This document shows positions 39,087 through 49,502 of a stretch of DNA of 64,000 bases, piece after piece. Origin of the DNA: an uncultured Paracoccaceae bacterium. Its GTDB lineage: Bacteria > Pseudomonadota > Alphaproteobacteria > Rhodobacterales > Rhodobacteraceae. The stretch is taken from positions 769,814 to 833,813 of the forward strand of contig CANNFA010000001.1 of NCBI GenBank assembly GCA_947503765.1, written 5' to 3'. The notes under the pieces are model-generated. The model was not told the DNA's origin, made no database searches, and saw only the letters and a list, made by a program, of their open reading frames with translations. Position numbers and translations under genes: made by a program. Each line of letters starts with the position of its first letter. The stretch's first letter is position 1.

Positions 39087-39122
39087 GCGGCGCGGTTCCG
39101 CCAGTCCGGGATACCTGCCTTG

Positions 39123-39149
39123 AATGCGCGCCTTCGGGCGCGCATTTTT
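39123..39149 (+). terminator. Rho-independent terminator behind mdh
   Basis: ATGCGCGCC-TTCG-GGCGCGCAT stem with a stable UUCG loop, followed by TTTTT, 37 bases after the mdh stop. Confidence 0.9.
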
Positions 39150-39185
39150 CGTGGGCGATTGCCCGTCACGCGAAAGGACCGCGCC

Positions 39186-40379
39186 ATGTTCCGATCCGTT
39201 GCCGCCGCGCTGATGCTGCTGGCCCTGCCCGCCGCCGCGCAGGACCGTACCGACATCGCCGCCAGCCTGCGGGATGCCGGCCTGGCCCCGACCGGGGCGA
39301 TGCTGGCCGCGCTGCCCGACCCCGATGCGACCGAGCGGTTCGCGCTGGGCGGGGTGCGGTTCCTGCGGGCGATCGAGGTGACGCTTCAGACACGCTGGCG
39401 GCTGGGCGTCAACGCGGCGCGCACCGAGTTGCCGATCCTGCGGCTGCCGGTGCCGCCCAACCCCGCGCCCGAGCCGTTCGAGCCGGACGATATCGGCGCG
39501 CTGTTCGCCGGGCTGATCGCGGACCTGGACGCGGCGCGCGCGCCGCTGATGACCATCGCGGACGGCGACACCGTGGCGCTGCCGGTCGCGCTGGACGACC
39601 TGTGGTTCGACGTGAACATGAACGGGGTCCGCGACGAGGGCGAGGCGCTGGTGAACGTGGCGGGCCTGGCGCTGACCGGCCGCGGGCTGGCGGGGGGCAC
39701 GGGGGCGAGGATCGTGTTCGACACCGCCGATGCGGCCTGGCTGGCGGCCTACACGCATTTTCTGTCCGGCTTTGCCGAGCTGGTGCTGGCCTTCGATCCG
39801 GCCGGCCCCATCGCCGAGGTCGCCGCCGCGTCGGAGCGGATGGACGCGCTGGCCGGGGACACGCCGTTCCGCAACGCGATGGACATGCAGTTCGGCCAGC
39901 AGGTCGACCGGCTGATGATGGTCTGGCTGGCGCTGAAGCAGCAGCCCGACCCCGCCCATACCCGCGCGGCGCGCGCGCATCTGCTGAAGATGATCGCGCT
40001 GAACCGGCTGTTCTGGGACCGGGTGGCGACCGAGACGGACGATGCCGGCGAGTGGATTCCGAACGATGCCCAGACCCAGGCGCTGGGGCTGACCGTGCCG
40101 CCCGGAACCGGGGAGCGGTGGCAGGCGGTGCTGGACGACGCCGAGGCGCTGCTGAACGGCGAGAAGCTGATCCCGTTCTGGCGGATGCGCTCGGGGGCGG
40201 GGCTGAACCTGCGCCGGATGCTGGAAGACCCCGCGCCGATCGACCTGGCGGCATGGGCGCACGGCGTCGGGCTGCTGGACTATGCCGAAAAGGGCGAGAC
40301 CGTGAGCCGCGATGCCTGGCTGGATTTCAGCCGGCTGGTGCGCGGCGACGAATGGATGTTCGTCATTTTCCTGAACTGA
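39186..40379 (+). CDS. exported protein of unknown function, 397 aa
   Basis: The signal peptide is MFRSVAAALMLLALPAAAQ. The mature part is mostly helical with a calcium-loop-like DVNMNGVRDEGE (about residues 140-151), reminiscent of EF-hand or dockerin loops, and conserved-looking FLSGFAELVLAFDP and LIPFWRMRSGAGLNLRRMLE. ATG 39186 is the start that gives the signal peptide. It sits between the mdh terminator and the sucC promoter region, with the same orientation as both. I do not recognise a family function. Confidence 0.8.
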   Translation: MFRSVAAALMLLALPAAAQDRTDIAASLRDAGLAPTGAMLAALPDPDATERFALGGVRFLRAIEVTLQTRWRLGVNAARTELPILRLPVPPNPAPEPFEPDDIGALFAGLIADLDAARAPLMTIADGDTVALPVALDDLWFDVNMNGVRDEGEALVNVAGLALTGRGLAGGTGARIVFDTADAAWLAAYTHFLSGFAELVLAFDPAGPIAEVAAASERMDALAGDTPFRNAMDMQFGQQVDRLMMVWLALKQQPDPAHTRAARAHLLKMIALNRLFWDRVATETDDAGEWIPNDAQTQALGLTVPPGTGERWQAVLDDAEALLNGEKLIPFWRMRSGAGLNLRRMLEDPAPIDLAAWAHGVGLLDYAEKGETVSRDAWLDFSRLVRGDEWMFVIFLN

Positions 40380-40437
40380 TGCGCGACGTGCCGGCCGGCG
40401 AATCAGATCGCGCGCACGCGGCCCGCATAGGACACCA

Positions 40438-40472
40438 TTTGTGATCACGCCCTAAAAGCGTGTGATCACAAG
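40438..40472 (+). promoter_or_regulatory. paired GTGATCAC palindromes upstream of sucC
   Basis: Two copies of GTGATCAC (40441-40448 and 40462-40469) flank CCCTAAAA and are embedded in a larger inverted arrangement TTGTGATCACGC..GCGTGTGATCACAA. Their centres are 21 bp apart, two helical turns, as upstream of sdhC. They lie 112-133 bases before the sucC start. Confidence 0.7.
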
Positions 40473-40510
40473 ATCGGCAAATATCCCCCGACTCCCGCGA
40501 TCTTCCGTAA

Positions 40511-40538
40511 TTGCTGTTTAATACGGGCGCGTTATCAT
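40511..40538 (+). promoter_or_regulatory. candidate sigma70 promoter of sucC
   Basis: TTGCTG (40511-40516), a 16-bp spacer and TATCAT (40533-40538) lie 39 bases before the sucC start and downstream of the paired palindromes. Weak match, from inspection only. Confidence 0.35.
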
Positions 40539-40577
40539 GCAAGGAGACCCCGACTTCACGAGCGAAGGAACAGCTTA

Positions 40578-41771
40578 ATGAATATCCACGAATACCAGGC
40601 CAAGGCGCTGCTGCGCGATTACGGGTGCCCGGTTTCCGATGGCCGCGTCGTGCTGAACGGGGCGGAGGCCAAGACGGCGGCGGGCGAACTGGACGGCCCG
40701 CTCTGGGTGGTCAAGGCGCAGATCCATGCCGGCGGCCGGGGAAAGGGATCGTTCAAGGAGCCCGAGGCCGGCGAAAAGGGCGGCGTCCGTCTGGCCAAGT
40801 CGGTCGAGGAAGCGGCGACCGAGGCGCGCAAGATGCTGGGCAAGACGCTGGTCACGCACCAGACCGGACCGGCCGGAAAGCAGGTCAACCGCATCTATAT
40901 CGAGGACGGCTCGGACATCGAGCGCGAATTGTACCTCGCGCTGCTGGTGGACCGGGTGACCAGCCGCATTTCCTTCGTCTGCTCGACCGAGGGCGGGATG
41001 GACATCGAGGAAGTCGCGGCCTCCACCCCGGAAAGGATCCTGTCGTTCAGCGTCGATCCGGCCACCGGATATCAGCCGTTCCATGGCCGCCGCATCGCCT
41101 TTGCGCTGGGGCTTGAGGGCGCGGCCGTCAAGCAATGCGTCAAGCTGATGGGACAGCTCTACAAGGCCTTCACCGAGAAGGACATGGAGATGCTGGAGAT
41201 CAACCCGCTGATCGTCATGCCCGGCGGCGACCTCAAGGTGCTGGATGCAAAGCTGGGCTTTGACGGCAACGCCATGTACCGCCAGCCCGACATCGCCAAC
41301 CTGCGCGACGAGACGGAGGAGGACCCGAAGGAGCTGGAGGCCTCCAAATACGATCTGAACTACATCGCGCTGGACGGCGAGATCGGCTGCATGGTGAACG
41401 GCGCCGGGCTGGCCATGGCGACGATGGACATCATCAAGCTCTATGGCGCCGAGCCGGCGAATTTCCTCGATGTGGGCGGCGGCGCGACCAAGGAAAAGGT
41501 CACCGAGGCGTTCAAGATCATCACCTCGGACCCGCAGGTGAAGGGTATCCTGGTCAACATCTTCGGCGGCATCATGCGCTGCGACATCATCGCCGAGGGC
41601 GTGATCGCGGCCGTCAAGGAAGTCGGCCTGAAAGTGCCGCTGGTGGTGCGGCTGGAAGGCACCAATGTCGAGAAGGGCAAGGAGATCATCGCCGGGTCCG
41701 GCCTGAACGTGATCGCCGCCGACGATTTGTCGGATGCGGCGGAGAAGATCGTGAAGGCGGTGAGGGGCTGA
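40578..41771 (+). CDS. sucC: succinyl-CoA ligase [ADP-forming] beta subunit
   Basis: Nucleotide- and succinate-binding subunit of succinyl-CoA synthetase. The 397 residues include an ATP-grasp region ([20 protein letters not shown]), LEINPLIV with the metal site, [19 protein letters not shown], and [20 protein letters not shown], with [13 protein letters not shown] near the C-terminus. First gene of the suc cluster; five bases separate it from a small extra gene before sucD. Confidence 0.98.
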   Translation: MNIHEYQAKALLRDYGCPVSDGRVVLNGAEAKTAAGELDGPLWVVKAQIHAGGRGKGSFKEPEAGEKGGVRLAKSVEEAATEARKMLGKTLVTHQTGPAGKQVNRIYIEDGSDIERELYLALLVDRVTSRISFVCSTEGGMDIEEVAASTPERILSFSVDPATGYQPFHGRRIAFALGLEGAAVKQCVKLMGQLYKAFTEKDMEMLEINPLIVMPGGDLKVLDAKLGFDGNAMYRQPDIANLRDETEEDPKELEASKYDLNYIALDGEIGCMVNGAGLAMATMDIIKLYGAEPANFLDVGGGATKEKVTEAFKIITSDPQVKGILVNIFGGIMRCDIIAEGVIAAVKEVGLKVPLVVRLEGTNVEKGKEIIAGSGLNVIAADDLSDAAEKIVKAVRG

Positions 41772-41776
41772 GCTTA

Positions 41777-42106
41777 ATGATACGTGCGACGATCATGGTC
41801 GCTATGATGTCAGTTTTCCTGGGGCCTGAGAAAGCTCTCGGCGATCCGATGGATGACTACATTGACTGCCTAGATCGTCGAACACGACTGCTTTTTGAAG
41901 CAGGATATAAGATGGGAGAGACCATTGAACTGGTTTTTGAGCATCTGTGCGTTAATGAACGGCATTCCGTGTTCAGCATGGAAGGTGCCTGTGACAGGCG
42001 CGGTCAGGGCTGCACGTTCTATACGTTCGACGTAAACCGCACATCGCAATGGCGGATCGCAAATATTTTCGCGGACCTTCTTCAGGATACGCACGGAGAG
42101 AAATGA
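41777..42106 (+). CDS. small exported protein inserted between sucC and sucD
   Basis: A 109-residue protein with a short hydrophobic N-terminus ([21 protein letters not shown], probable signal). The mature part has four cysteines ([30 protein letters not shown]) that could form two disulfides. Codon use is clearly AT-richer than the flanking suc genes. It starts five bases after sucC and ends one base before sucD, so it must be transcribed with both. No family recognised. Confidence 0.75.
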   Translation: MIRATIMVAMMSVFLGPEKALGDPMDDYIDCLDRRTRLLFEAGYKMGETIELVFEHLCVNERHSVFSMEGACDRRGQGCTFYTFDVNRTSQWRIANIFADLLQDTHGEK

Positions 42107-42107
42107 A

Positions 42108-42989
42108 ATGGCCATCCTCGTAGACGAAAACACCAAGGTGATCTGTCAGGGCTTCACCGGCTCGCAGGGCACCTTCCATTCCGAACAGGCTATCGCCTAT
42201 GGCACGAAAATGGTCGGCGGCGTGACCCCCGGCAAGGGCGGGCAGACGCATCTTGACCTGCCGGTCTTCAATTCCTGCTTCGAGGCGGTGCAGAAGACCG
42301 GCGCCGATGCGACCGTGATCTATGTGCCGCCGCCCTTCGCCGCGGATTCGATTCTGGAGGCGATCGACGCGGAAATCCCGCTGATCGTCTGCATCACCGA
42401 AGGCATCCCGGTGCTGGACATGATGAAGGTCAAGCGCGCGCTGGAAGGTTCTGCCTGCACCCTGATCGGGCCGAACTGCCCCGGCGTCATCACGCCCGAT
42501 GCCTGCAAGATCGGCATCATGCCCGGCCATATCCACAAGCGCGGCTCTGTCGGGGTGGTCAGCCGCTCCGGCACGCTGACCTACGAGGCGGTCAAGCAGA
42601 CCACCGATGTCGGGCTGGGGCAGTCCACCTGCGTCGGGATCGGCGGCGATCCGATCAAGGGGACCGAGCATATCGACGTGCTGGAATGGTTCCTGGCCGA
42701 TGATGAGACCGAAAGCCTCATCATGATCGGCGAGATCGGCGGCTCGGCCGAGGAAGAGGCAGCGCAATTCCTGGCCGACGAGAAGAAGCGCGGCCGCTGG
42801 AAGCCGACCGCCGGCTTCATCGCCGGGCGCACCGCGCCGCCGGGCCGCCGCATGGGCCATGCCGGTGCCATCGTGGCCGGCGGCAAGGGCGGCGCGGACG
42901 ACAAGATCGAGGCGATGAAAAGCGCCGGGATCGTGGTCGCCGACAGCCCCGCCGGGCTGGGCGAAGCCGTGCTGAAGGCGATCGGGTGA
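42108..42989 (+). CDS. sucD: succinyl-CoA ligase alpha subunit
   Basis: CoA-binding subunit carrying the phosphorylated His. The 293 residues show [40 protein letters not shown] and [10 protein letters not shown]. The active-site His is in the block around [20 protein letters not shown]. Start ATG 42108 after GGAGAG; its stop overlaps the next gene (TGATG). Confidence 0.97.
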   Translation: MAILVDENTKVICQGFTGSQGTFHSEQAIAYGTKMVGGVTPGKGGQTHLDLPVFNSCFEAVQKTGADATVIYVPPPFAADSILEAIDAEIPLIVCITEGIPVLDMMKVKRALEGSACTLIGPNCPGVITPDACKIGIMPGHIHKRGSVGVVSRSGTLTYEAVKQTTDVGLGQSTCVGIGGDPIKGTEHIDVLEWFLADDETESLIMIGEIGGSAEEEAAQFLADEKKRGRWKPTAGFIAGRTAPPGRRMGHAGAIVAGGKGGADDKIEAMKSAGIVVADSPAGLGEAVLKAIG

Positions 42990-43585
42990 TGCTGCGCCGG
43001 GGGCTCTCTGCCGCCATCTGCGGCCTGCTTGCGGCGCCCGCCGCCGCGCAGGATGCGGCCGGAATCGACACGCTGATGGAGCTGTGCATACCGCTGTCGG
43101 CCACCGGCGCGTCGGTGCGCGCCGCCCTGCCCGATGCGGGCTGGCGCGAACTCGGCAAGTCCGATGCGGCGGCCCCGCTGGCGAACCTCGTGGCGTCGCA
43201 GATGTGGTTCATGGAATCGGGCGTGCCGGCAGAACGGCAGCGCGCCCTGACGCAGGATTACGCCGATGCGTTCTATGCCTCGCTCGGCAATGCCACGCTG
43301 GGGCCTGTCTTTGTCAGGGGCGACGAGGTCGCGATGGTCCTTGCGGTTGATGACAACATCTCGTGCATCTGGGCCGGCCCCGGGGATGCGGCGCTGACGG
43401 CCCGGATCGAGGCGATCGGCGGGTTTCCCGCCGCCGACGGCACGGTGACCGGCGCCAGGACGCAGCTTGTCGAGGCGGGCGGCGCCGATTACCGCCGGAT
43501 CGAGACCTATGCCCGCATCGATGCGGCCGACCGTACCGGCCCCCTGCCCTATGCCGCGCGGCTCGACCGCTCGCCGGTGGAGTGA
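42989..43585 (+). CDS. exported protein of unknown function, 198 aa
   Basis: ATG 42989 overlaps the sucD stop. The signal peptide is LRRGLSAAICGLLAAPAAAQ. The mature domain has two cysteines (LMELCIPLS, NISCIWAGPG), suggesting a disulfide, with no motif I can assign. It is coupled to sucD and therefore coexpressed with the suc operon. Confidence 0.8.
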   Translation: MLRRGLSAAICGLLAAPAAAQDAAGIDTLMELCIPLSATGASVRAALPDAGWRELGKSDAAAPLANLVASQMWFMESGVPAERQRALTQDYADAFYASLGNATLGPVFVRGDEVAMVLAVDDNISCIWAGPGDAALTARIEAIGGFPAADGTVTGARTQLVEAGGADYRRIETYARIDAADRTGPLPYAARLDRSPVE

Positions 43586-43715
43586 CGCGCGATGGCCACC
43601 GGAGGTATCGCCATGCCTGACCAACCGCCCTGTCCCGGCCCCATCCCGGAGCGGCGCGCGCCAAAATCCATATCAGGCTGAGACGTCGACACGTCAGGGC
43701 CGAAAAGGAGTTTCG

Positions 43716-44177
43716 ATGATGACCTTTCAAGAATCCGTCAAGATTTGCCTGACCGAGAAATTCGCCACGTTCCAGGGCCGCGCGTCGCGGTCCGAATACT
43801 GGTGGTTCGTCCTTGCCGTCGTCATTGTCGGCCTGGTCGCGTCGCTGCTTGGCTGGATCGTGCAATGGATCGTCACCCTGGCGCTCATCGTTCCGGCGGC
43901 TGCGGCGGGCGCGCGCCGGCTTCAGGATACGGGCCGGCCCGGCTGGTGGATCTGGATTCCCGTTATTGTGTCGCTCCTGCTGTCGTTCATGGCCCCCACC
44001 ATGCCAGCCATGGGGCCTGACGGAATGCCTGTCGGAGCGATGCCGGGCATGGGCAGTGTCGCCCTCGTATCGGTGCTGGGGATTGTCCAGCTTGTCATCG
44101 CGTTGGTCTTCCTGTGGTTCCTGACCCGCCCCTCGCAGCCCGGCGCGAACGCCTACGGCCCACCGCCAACGGCCTGA
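43716..44177 (+). CDS. DUF805 family membrane protein
   Basis: A 153-residue protein with the DUF805 hallmark GRASRSEYWWF (about residues 20-30), four predicted membrane segments and the cytosolic loop ARRLQDTGRPGWW. An AAAAGGAG site precedes the double ATG at 43716/43719. DUF805 proteins are small inner-membrane proteins of unknown function. It is the first of two paralogues placed between sucD and sucA. Confidence 0.87.
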   Translation: MMTFQESVKICLTEKFATFQGRASRSEYWWFVLAVVIVGLVASLLGWIVQWIVTLALIVPAAAAGARRLQDTGRPGWWIWIPVIVSLLLSFMAPTMPAMGPDGMPVGAMPGMGSVALVSVLGIVQLVIALVFLWFLTRPSQPGANAYGPPPTA

Positions 44178-44258
44178 ACAAGGATCTGACGGAATGCCCG
44201 TTCTTTCGGCGACCCCACGTTCCGCACACCGCGCCGCCCGACGCCGGAGGCCCGCGCC

Positions 44259-44789
44259 ATGAGCTTCACGGACGCCGTAAAAACCTGCTTTCGCAAATAC
44301 GCCACCTTTTCGGGCCGCGCCTCGCGCCCGGAATACTGGTGGTTCATGCTGTTTCTGGTGCTGGGCAGCATCGTGCTGGGCATCGTCGACGCGGCGCTGT
44401 TCGGGACAGAGACCGTACAGGTCGCGCCCGGCATGGTCCAGACGCAGACGCGGTCGGTGCTGGGCGGGCTGTTCGCGCTGGCCACGTTCATCCCGGCACT
44501 GGCGGCGGGCTGGCGGCGGATGCACGACAGCGGGCGGTCCGGCATCTACCTGCTGTATCCGCTGATCGCGATGTTCGGCGTCGTCATGTACATGAGCTTC
44601 GTCACCGGACTGGGCGCGGTGACCGGCGGCAACCCGGTGCGGTTTCTTGCCGAGGGCGCGGGCCTGGTGATGATCCTGGCGATGCTGGTGGCCACGCTGT
44701 CGCCGCTGGTGGTGATCTGGTGGCTGGCGCGCCCGACACAGCCCGAAACGAACCAGTGGGGCCCGCCCCCGCAGCGGGGGCCGGCATGA
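44259..44789 (+). CDS. DUF805 family membrane protein, second copy
   Basis: A 176-residue paralogue of the preceding gene, with GRASRPEYWWF near residue 20, WRRMHDSGRSGIYLLYPL after the second helix, and a similar proline-rich end (RPTQPETNQWGPPP). The two copies share the motif framework but differ in the loops, so this is an old duplication. It lies 60 bp before sucA on the same strand. Confidence 0.87.
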   Translation: MSFTDAVKTCFRKYATFSGRASRPEYWWFMLFLVLGSIVLGIVDAALFGTETVQVAPGMVQTQTRSVLGGLFALATFIPALAAGWRRMHDSGRSGIYLLYPLIAMFGVVMYMSFVTGLGAVTGGNPVRFLAEGAGLVMILAMLVATLSPLVVIWWLARPTQPETNQWGPPPQRGPA

Positions 44790-44849
44790 TCCGCGCCCCC
44801 GCCCCGAACGCCGATTTCCGAACGGTCCAGACCTGCAAGAGGTGATCCC

Positions 44850-47804
44850 ATGACCGACCAATCCCCGACCGACCAGTTCCGCGCCTCGTCCTTCCTGCAG
44901 GGGCACAACGCGGAATATATCGAACAGCTTCACGCGCGGTATACCAGCGACCCGGACTCGGTCGATGACAGCTGGGCTGCGTTCTTTGCGCAGATGGATG
45001 ACGACGCGGCGGCCATCCGGCAGGAGGCGGCCGGCCCGTCCTGGGAACGCGCCGACTGGCCGCCGATCCCGAACGACGAGCTGACCGCCGCGCTGGACGG
45101 TCAATGGGCGCAGGACGAGCTGAAGGAAGCCGGCCGCAAGATCGCCGCCAAGGCCGAGGAAAAAGGCGTCAATGTCGGCGCCGAGGCGGTCAAGCGCGCG
45201 GTTCTGGACAGCCTGCGCGCGCTGATGCTGATCCGCGCCTACCGGATTCGCGGCCACCTTGTCGCCGATCTCGACCCGCTGGGCATGCGCGAGGAAACCC
45301 CGCATCCCGAGCTGGACCCGAAATCCTACGGGTTCACGGATGCCGACATGGACCGGCGGATCTTCCTCGACAACGTGCTTGGCCTTGAATTCGGCTCGTT
45401 GCGGGAAATCCTGGATATCGTCGAGCGCACCTATTGCGGCACTTTCGCGCTGCAATACATGCACATTTCCGACCCCGAGCAGGCCGGCTGGCTGAAGGAG
45501 CGGATCGAGGGCTACGGCAAGGAGATCCAGTTCACCAAGACCGGGCGCCGCGCGATCCTGAACAAGCTGGTCGAAGCCGAGGGCTTCGAGAAGTTCCTGC
45601 ATGTCAAGTACATGGGCACCAAGCGGTTCGGTCTTGACGGCGGCGAGGCGCTGATCCCGGCGATGGAGCAGATCATCAAGCGCGGCGGCGCGCTGGGGGT
45701 CAAGGAGGTCGTCATCGGGATGCCGCATCGCGGCCGGCTGAGCGTGCTGGCGAACGTGATGAACAAGCCCTACCGCGCGATCTTCAACGAGTTCCAGGGC
45801 GGCAGCTTCAAGCCCGAGGACGTGGACGGCTCGGGCGACGTGAAATACCACCTCGGCGCCTCGTCCGACCGTGAATTCGACGGCAATTCCGTGCACCTGT
45901 CGCTGACCGCGAACCCGTCCCACCTGGAGGCGGTGAACCCCGTCGTTCTGGGCAAGGCGCGCGCCAAGCAGGACCAGCTGGGCGATCCCGACCGGATCGG
46001 CGTGCTGCCGGTGCTGCTGCACGGCGACGCGGCCTTTGCCGGCCAGGGCGTGGTGGCGGAATGTTTCGGGCTGTCGGGCCTGCGCGGGCATCGCACCGGG
46101 GGCACGATCCACCTTGTGGTGAACAACCAGATCGGCTTCACCACCGCGCCGCATTTCAGCCGCTCGTCGCCCTACCCGACGGATATCGCGCTGATGGTCG
46201 AGGCGCCGATCTTCCACGTCAACGGCGACGATCCCGAGGCGGTGGTGCATGCCGCCAAGGTCGCCACCGAGTTCCGGCAGAAGTTCCACAAGGATGTCGT
46301 GATCGACATGTTCTGCTATCGCCGCTTCGGTCACAACGAAGGCGACGAGCCGATGTTCACCAACCCGCTCATGTACAAGGAGATCAAGGGCCACAAGACC
46401 ACCCTGTCGCTGTACACCGACCGGCTGGTGCGGGACGGCCTGATCCCCGAGGGCGAGATCGAGGACATGAAGGCGTCGTTCCAGGCGATGCTGAACGAGG
46501 AGTTCGAGGCCGGCAAGGATTACCGCCCGAACAAGGCCGACTGGCTGGACGGACGCTGGTCGCATCTCGACCGCGAGGGCGACAAGTACCAGCGCGGCAG
46601 CACCGCCATTCCCGAGGAAACTCTGGCCGATATCGGCCGCGCGCTGACCACTGCGCCCGAGGGGTACCCGCTGCACCGCACCGTGTCGCGGCTGCTGGAC
46701 ACCAAGGCCGAGATGTTCAGGACCGGCGAAGGCTTCGACTGGGCCACGGCCGAGGCGATCGCGTTCGGCTCGCTCCTGACCGAGGGCTACAAGGTGCGGC
46801 TGTCGGGGCAGGATTCGGCGCGCGGCACCTTCAGCCAGCGGCATTCGGCGCTGATCAATCAGGAAAACGAGGATCGGTATTACCCGCTGAACCATGTCCG
46901 CGACGGGCAGGCGCATTACGAAGTCATCGACTCGATGCTGTCGGAATACGCGGTTCTCGGCTTCGAATACGGCTATTCGCTGTCCGAGCCCAACGCGCTG
47001 GTCATGTGGGAGGCGCAGTTCGGCGATTTCGCCAACGGCGCGCAGATCATGTTCGACCAGTTCATCTCTTCGGGCGAACGCAAGTGGCTGCGCATGTCCG
47101 GCCTGGTGATGCTGCTGCCGCACGGCTACGAGGGACAGGGGCCGGAACATTCGTCGGCCCGGCTGGAGCGGTTCCTGCAAATGTGCGCCGAGGATAACTG
47201 GATCGTCGCCAACTGCACCACGCCGGCCAACTATTTCCACATCCTGCGCCGGCAATTGCACCGGTCCTACCGCAAGCCGCTGGTGTTGATGACGCCCAAA
47301 TCGCTGCTGCGCCACAAGCTGGCAGTGTCCAAGGCCGAGGAATTCACCGGCGAGTCCAGCTTTCACCGCGTGCTCTGGGACGATGCGCAACTGGGCCTTT
47401 CGGATCTGAAACTGCAACCGGACGACAAGATCCGCCGCGTCGTGATGTGTTCCGGCAAGGTCTATTACGACCTTCTGGAAAAGCGCGACGCAGAGGGGCT
47501 GGACGACGTGTACCTGATGCGGATGGAACAGTTCTATCCGTTCCCCGCAATGTCGATGGTCAAGGAGCTGGAACGCTTCAAGGGGGCCGAGATGATCTGG
47601 TGCCAGGAAGAGCCCAAGAACCAGGGGCCGTGGACGTTCATCGAACCCAACATCGAATGGGTGCTGACCCGGATCGGCGCCGCCAATTCGCGCCCGGCCT
47701 ATACCGGCCGGTCGGCATCCGCCTCGCCCGCCACGGGCCTGGCATCGCAACACAAGGTTGAACAACAGGCGCTGGTCAACGCGGCGCTTGGCATCGAAGG
47801 ATAA
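44850..47804 (+). CDS. sucA: 2-oxoglutarate dehydrogenase E1 component
   Basis: Thiamine diphosphate-dependent decarboxylation of 2-oxoglutarate. The 984 residues carry the N-terminal FLQGHNAEYIEQLHARY for E2 contact, IGMPHRGRLSVLANVM, the ThDP-binding GDDPEAV..NNQIGF region, RRFGHNEGDEPMFTNPLMY and the C-terminal LLPHGYEGQGPEHSSARLER. Complete and of normal length. Start ATG 44850 after AAGAGGTG; nine bases separate it from sucB. Confidence 0.98.
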   Translation: MTDQSPTDQFRASSFLQGHNAEYIEQLHARYTSDPDSVDDSWAAFFAQMDDDAAAIRQEAAGPSWERADWPPIPNDELTAALDGQWAQDELKEAGRKIAAKAEEKGVNVGAEAVKRAVLDSLRALMLIRAYRIRGHLVADLDPLGMREETPHPELDPKSYGFTDADMDRRIFLDNVLGLEFGSLREILDIVERTYCGTFALQYMHISDPEQAGWLKERIEGYGKEIQFTKTGRRAILNKLVEAEGFEKFLHVKYMGTKRFGLDGGEALIPAMEQIIKRGGALGVKEVVIGMPHRGRLSVLANVMNKPYRAIFNEFQGGSFKPEDVDGSGDVKYHLGASSDREFDGNSVHLSLTANPSHLEAVNPVVLGKARAKQDQLGDPDRIGVLPVLLHGDAAFAGQGVVAECFGLSGLRGHRTGGTIHLVVNNQIGFTTAPHFSRSSPYPTDIALMVEAPIFHVNGDDPEAVVHAAKVATEFRQKFHKDVVIDMFCYRRFGHNEGDEPMFTNPLMYKEIKGHKTTLSLYTDRLVRDGLIPEGEIEDMKASFQAMLNEEFEAGKDYRPNKADWLDGRWSHLDREGDKYQRGSTAIPEETLADIGRALTTAPEGYPLHRTVSRLLDTKAEMFRTGEGFDWATAEAIAFGSLLTEGYKVRLSGQDSARGTFSQRHSALINQENEDRYYPLNHVRDGQAHYEVIDSMLSEYAVLGFEYGYSLSEPNALVMWEAQFGDFANGAQIMFDQFISSGERKWLRMSGLVMLLPHGYEGQGPEHSSARLERFLQMCAEDNWIVANCTTPANYFHILRRQLHRSYRKPLVLMTPKSLLRHKLAVSKAEEFTGESSFHRVLWDDAQLGLSDLKLQPDDKIRRVVMCSGKVYYDLLEKRDAEGLDDVYLMRMEQFYPFPAMSMVKELERFKGAEMIWCQEEPKNQGPWTFIEPNIEWVLTRIGAANSRPAYTGRSASASPATGLASQHKVEQQALVNAALGIEG

Positions 47805-47813
47805 GGCATAGAC

Positions 47814-49424
47814 ATGAGCACCGAAGTCCGCGTACCCACCCTGGGCGAAAGCGTCACCGAAGCCACCGTGGCGACCTGGTTCAAGCAGCCGGGCGACAGC
47901 GTGGCGGTCGATGAAATGCTGTGCGAGCTGGAAACCGACAAGGTGACGGTCGAAGTACCGTCGCCCGTCGACGGCAAGCTTGACGAGATCGTTGCGAAGG
48001 AGGGCGAGACCGTCGGCGTCGACGCGCTTCTGGCCGTGGTGGCGGAGGCCGGCCATGCCGGCGCCTCCACCGAGATGGAGCCGCGCAAGGCCCAGCACAA
48101 GGAAGACACCGCACCGGGGCAGGAGGAAAAGGCCGAAGCTGCCGCCGAGACCGAGACCGCGACCAAGCCCGACAAGGCATCGGATGGCGCGACCGGCGGC
48201 GACGCGATCGACGTGATGGTCCCGACCCTTGGCGAAAGCGTGACCGAGGCGACGGTCGCCACCTGGTTCAAGGCCGAGGGCGACAGTGTCGAGCAGGACG
48301 AGATGCTGTGCGAGCTGGAGACCGACAAGGTTTCGGTCGAGGTGCCGTCACCGGCGCGCGGGGTGCTGTCGAAGGTGCTCAAGGCCGAGGGCGACACCGT
48401 CGAGGCCGGCGGCAAGCTGGCCGTGCTGTCCTCGGGCGAAGGCGCGGCAGCTTCCGGCGCCGCGTCCGAAACGCCCGGCAAGGCGGCGGCAGAGGCGGAC
48501 ACCCCCGCCCGCAGCGGCAAGGACATCGAGGATGCCCCGTCCGCGAAAAAGCTGATGGCCGAAAAGGGCCTGTCGCCGGACGACGTGACCGGCACCGGCA
48601 AGGACGGACGCATCATGAAGGAGGATGTGCTGAAGGCGGATGCGTGCAGCTCCGGCGACGCCGCCGCCGCGCCTGCCCCCGCCGCCAAGGCCGCGCCGCG
48701 CGCCGCCAGCCCGGCAGCCGATGCCGACCGGGAGGAACGGGTGAAGATGACCCGCCTGCGCCAGACAATCGCGCGCCGGCTGAAGGACGCGCAGAACACC
48801 GCCGCGATGCTGACCACCTACAACGAGGTGGACATGACCGCGGTGATGGAGCTGCGCAGCGAGTACAAGGAACTGTTCGAGAAGAAGCACGGCGTGAAGC
48901 TGGGCTTCATGTCCTTCTTCACCAAGGCATGCTGCCATGCGCTGAACGAGGTGCCCGAGGTCAACGCGGAGATCGACGGCACCGATGTCGTCTACAAGAA
49001 CTTCGTGCATATGGGCATCGCCGTGGGCACGCCGTCGGGGCTGGTCGTCCCGGTGGTGCGCGACGCCGATGCGATGTCCTTTGCCACGATCGAAAAGACG
49101 ATCAACGAGCTGGGCAGGAAGGCGCGCGACGGCAAGCTGTCGATGGCCGAGATGCAGGGCGGCACCTTCACCATCTCGAATGGCGGGGTGTACGGCTCGC
49201 TCATGTCCTCGCCGATCCTGAACCCGCCGCAATCGGGCATCCTGGGGATGCACAAGATCCAGCAGCGGCCGATGGTCATGGACGGCAACATCGTCGCCCG
49301 TCCGATGATGTACCTGGCGCTCAGCTACGATCACCGCATCGTCGACGGCAAGGGCGCGGTGACCTTCCTTGTGCGGGTGAAGGAGGCGCTGGAGGATCCG
49401 CGCCGCCTGCTGATGGACCTGTGA
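47814..49424 (+). CDS. sucB: 2-oxoglutarate dehydrogenase E2 component with two lipoyl domains
   Basis: Dihydrolipoamide succinyltransferase of the OGDH complex. The 536 residues are longer than the usual ~400 because two lipoyl domains are present, residues about 3-77 and 127-201; each has the lipoylated Lys in CELETDK. Linkers rich in Ala, Glu and Lys separate them from a peripheral subunit-binding domain ([10 protein letters not shown] to GRIMKEDVL, about residues 240-270). The acyltransferase domain ends with the catalytic [13 protein letters not shown]. All parts are intact. Confidence 0.96.
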   Translation: MSTEVRVPTLGESVTEATVATWFKQPGDSVAVDEMLCELETDKVTVEVPSPVDGKLDEIVAKEGETVGVDALLAVVAEAGHAGASTEMEPRKAQHKEDTAPGQEEKAEAAAETETATKPDKASDGATGGDAIDVMVPTLGESVTEATVATWFKAEGDSVEQDEMLCELETDKVSVEVPSPARGVLSKVLKAEGDTVEAGGKLAVLSSGEGAAASGAASETPGKAAAEADTPARSGKDIEDAPSAKKLMAEKGLSPDDVTGTGKDGRIMKEDVLKADACSSGDAAAAPAPAAKAAPRAASPAADADREERVKMTRLRQTIARRLKDAQNTAAMLTTYNEVDMTAVMELRSEYKELFEKKHGVKLGFMSFFTKACCHALNEVPEVNAEIDGTDVVYKNFVHMGIAVGTPSGLVVPVVRDADAMSFATIEKTINELGRKARDGKLSMAEMQGGTFTISNGGVYGSLMSSPILNPPQSGILGMHKIQQRPMVMDGNIVARPMMYLALSYDHRIVDGKGAVTFLVRVKEALEDPRRLLMDL

Positions 49425-49502
49425 CGCCTTGCCCCCGGCCCCGCGCCCTCATGGCGCCGGGGCCGGGGCATCCCTGACAAACGATGCGAACGGACCCGTG
49501 CG

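Noticed and set aside
43314..48098. 1594-codon open frame on the minus strand
   Set aside because: It is antisense to sucA, sucB and the DUF805 genes. The product is His/Arg/Gly-rich with no domain.
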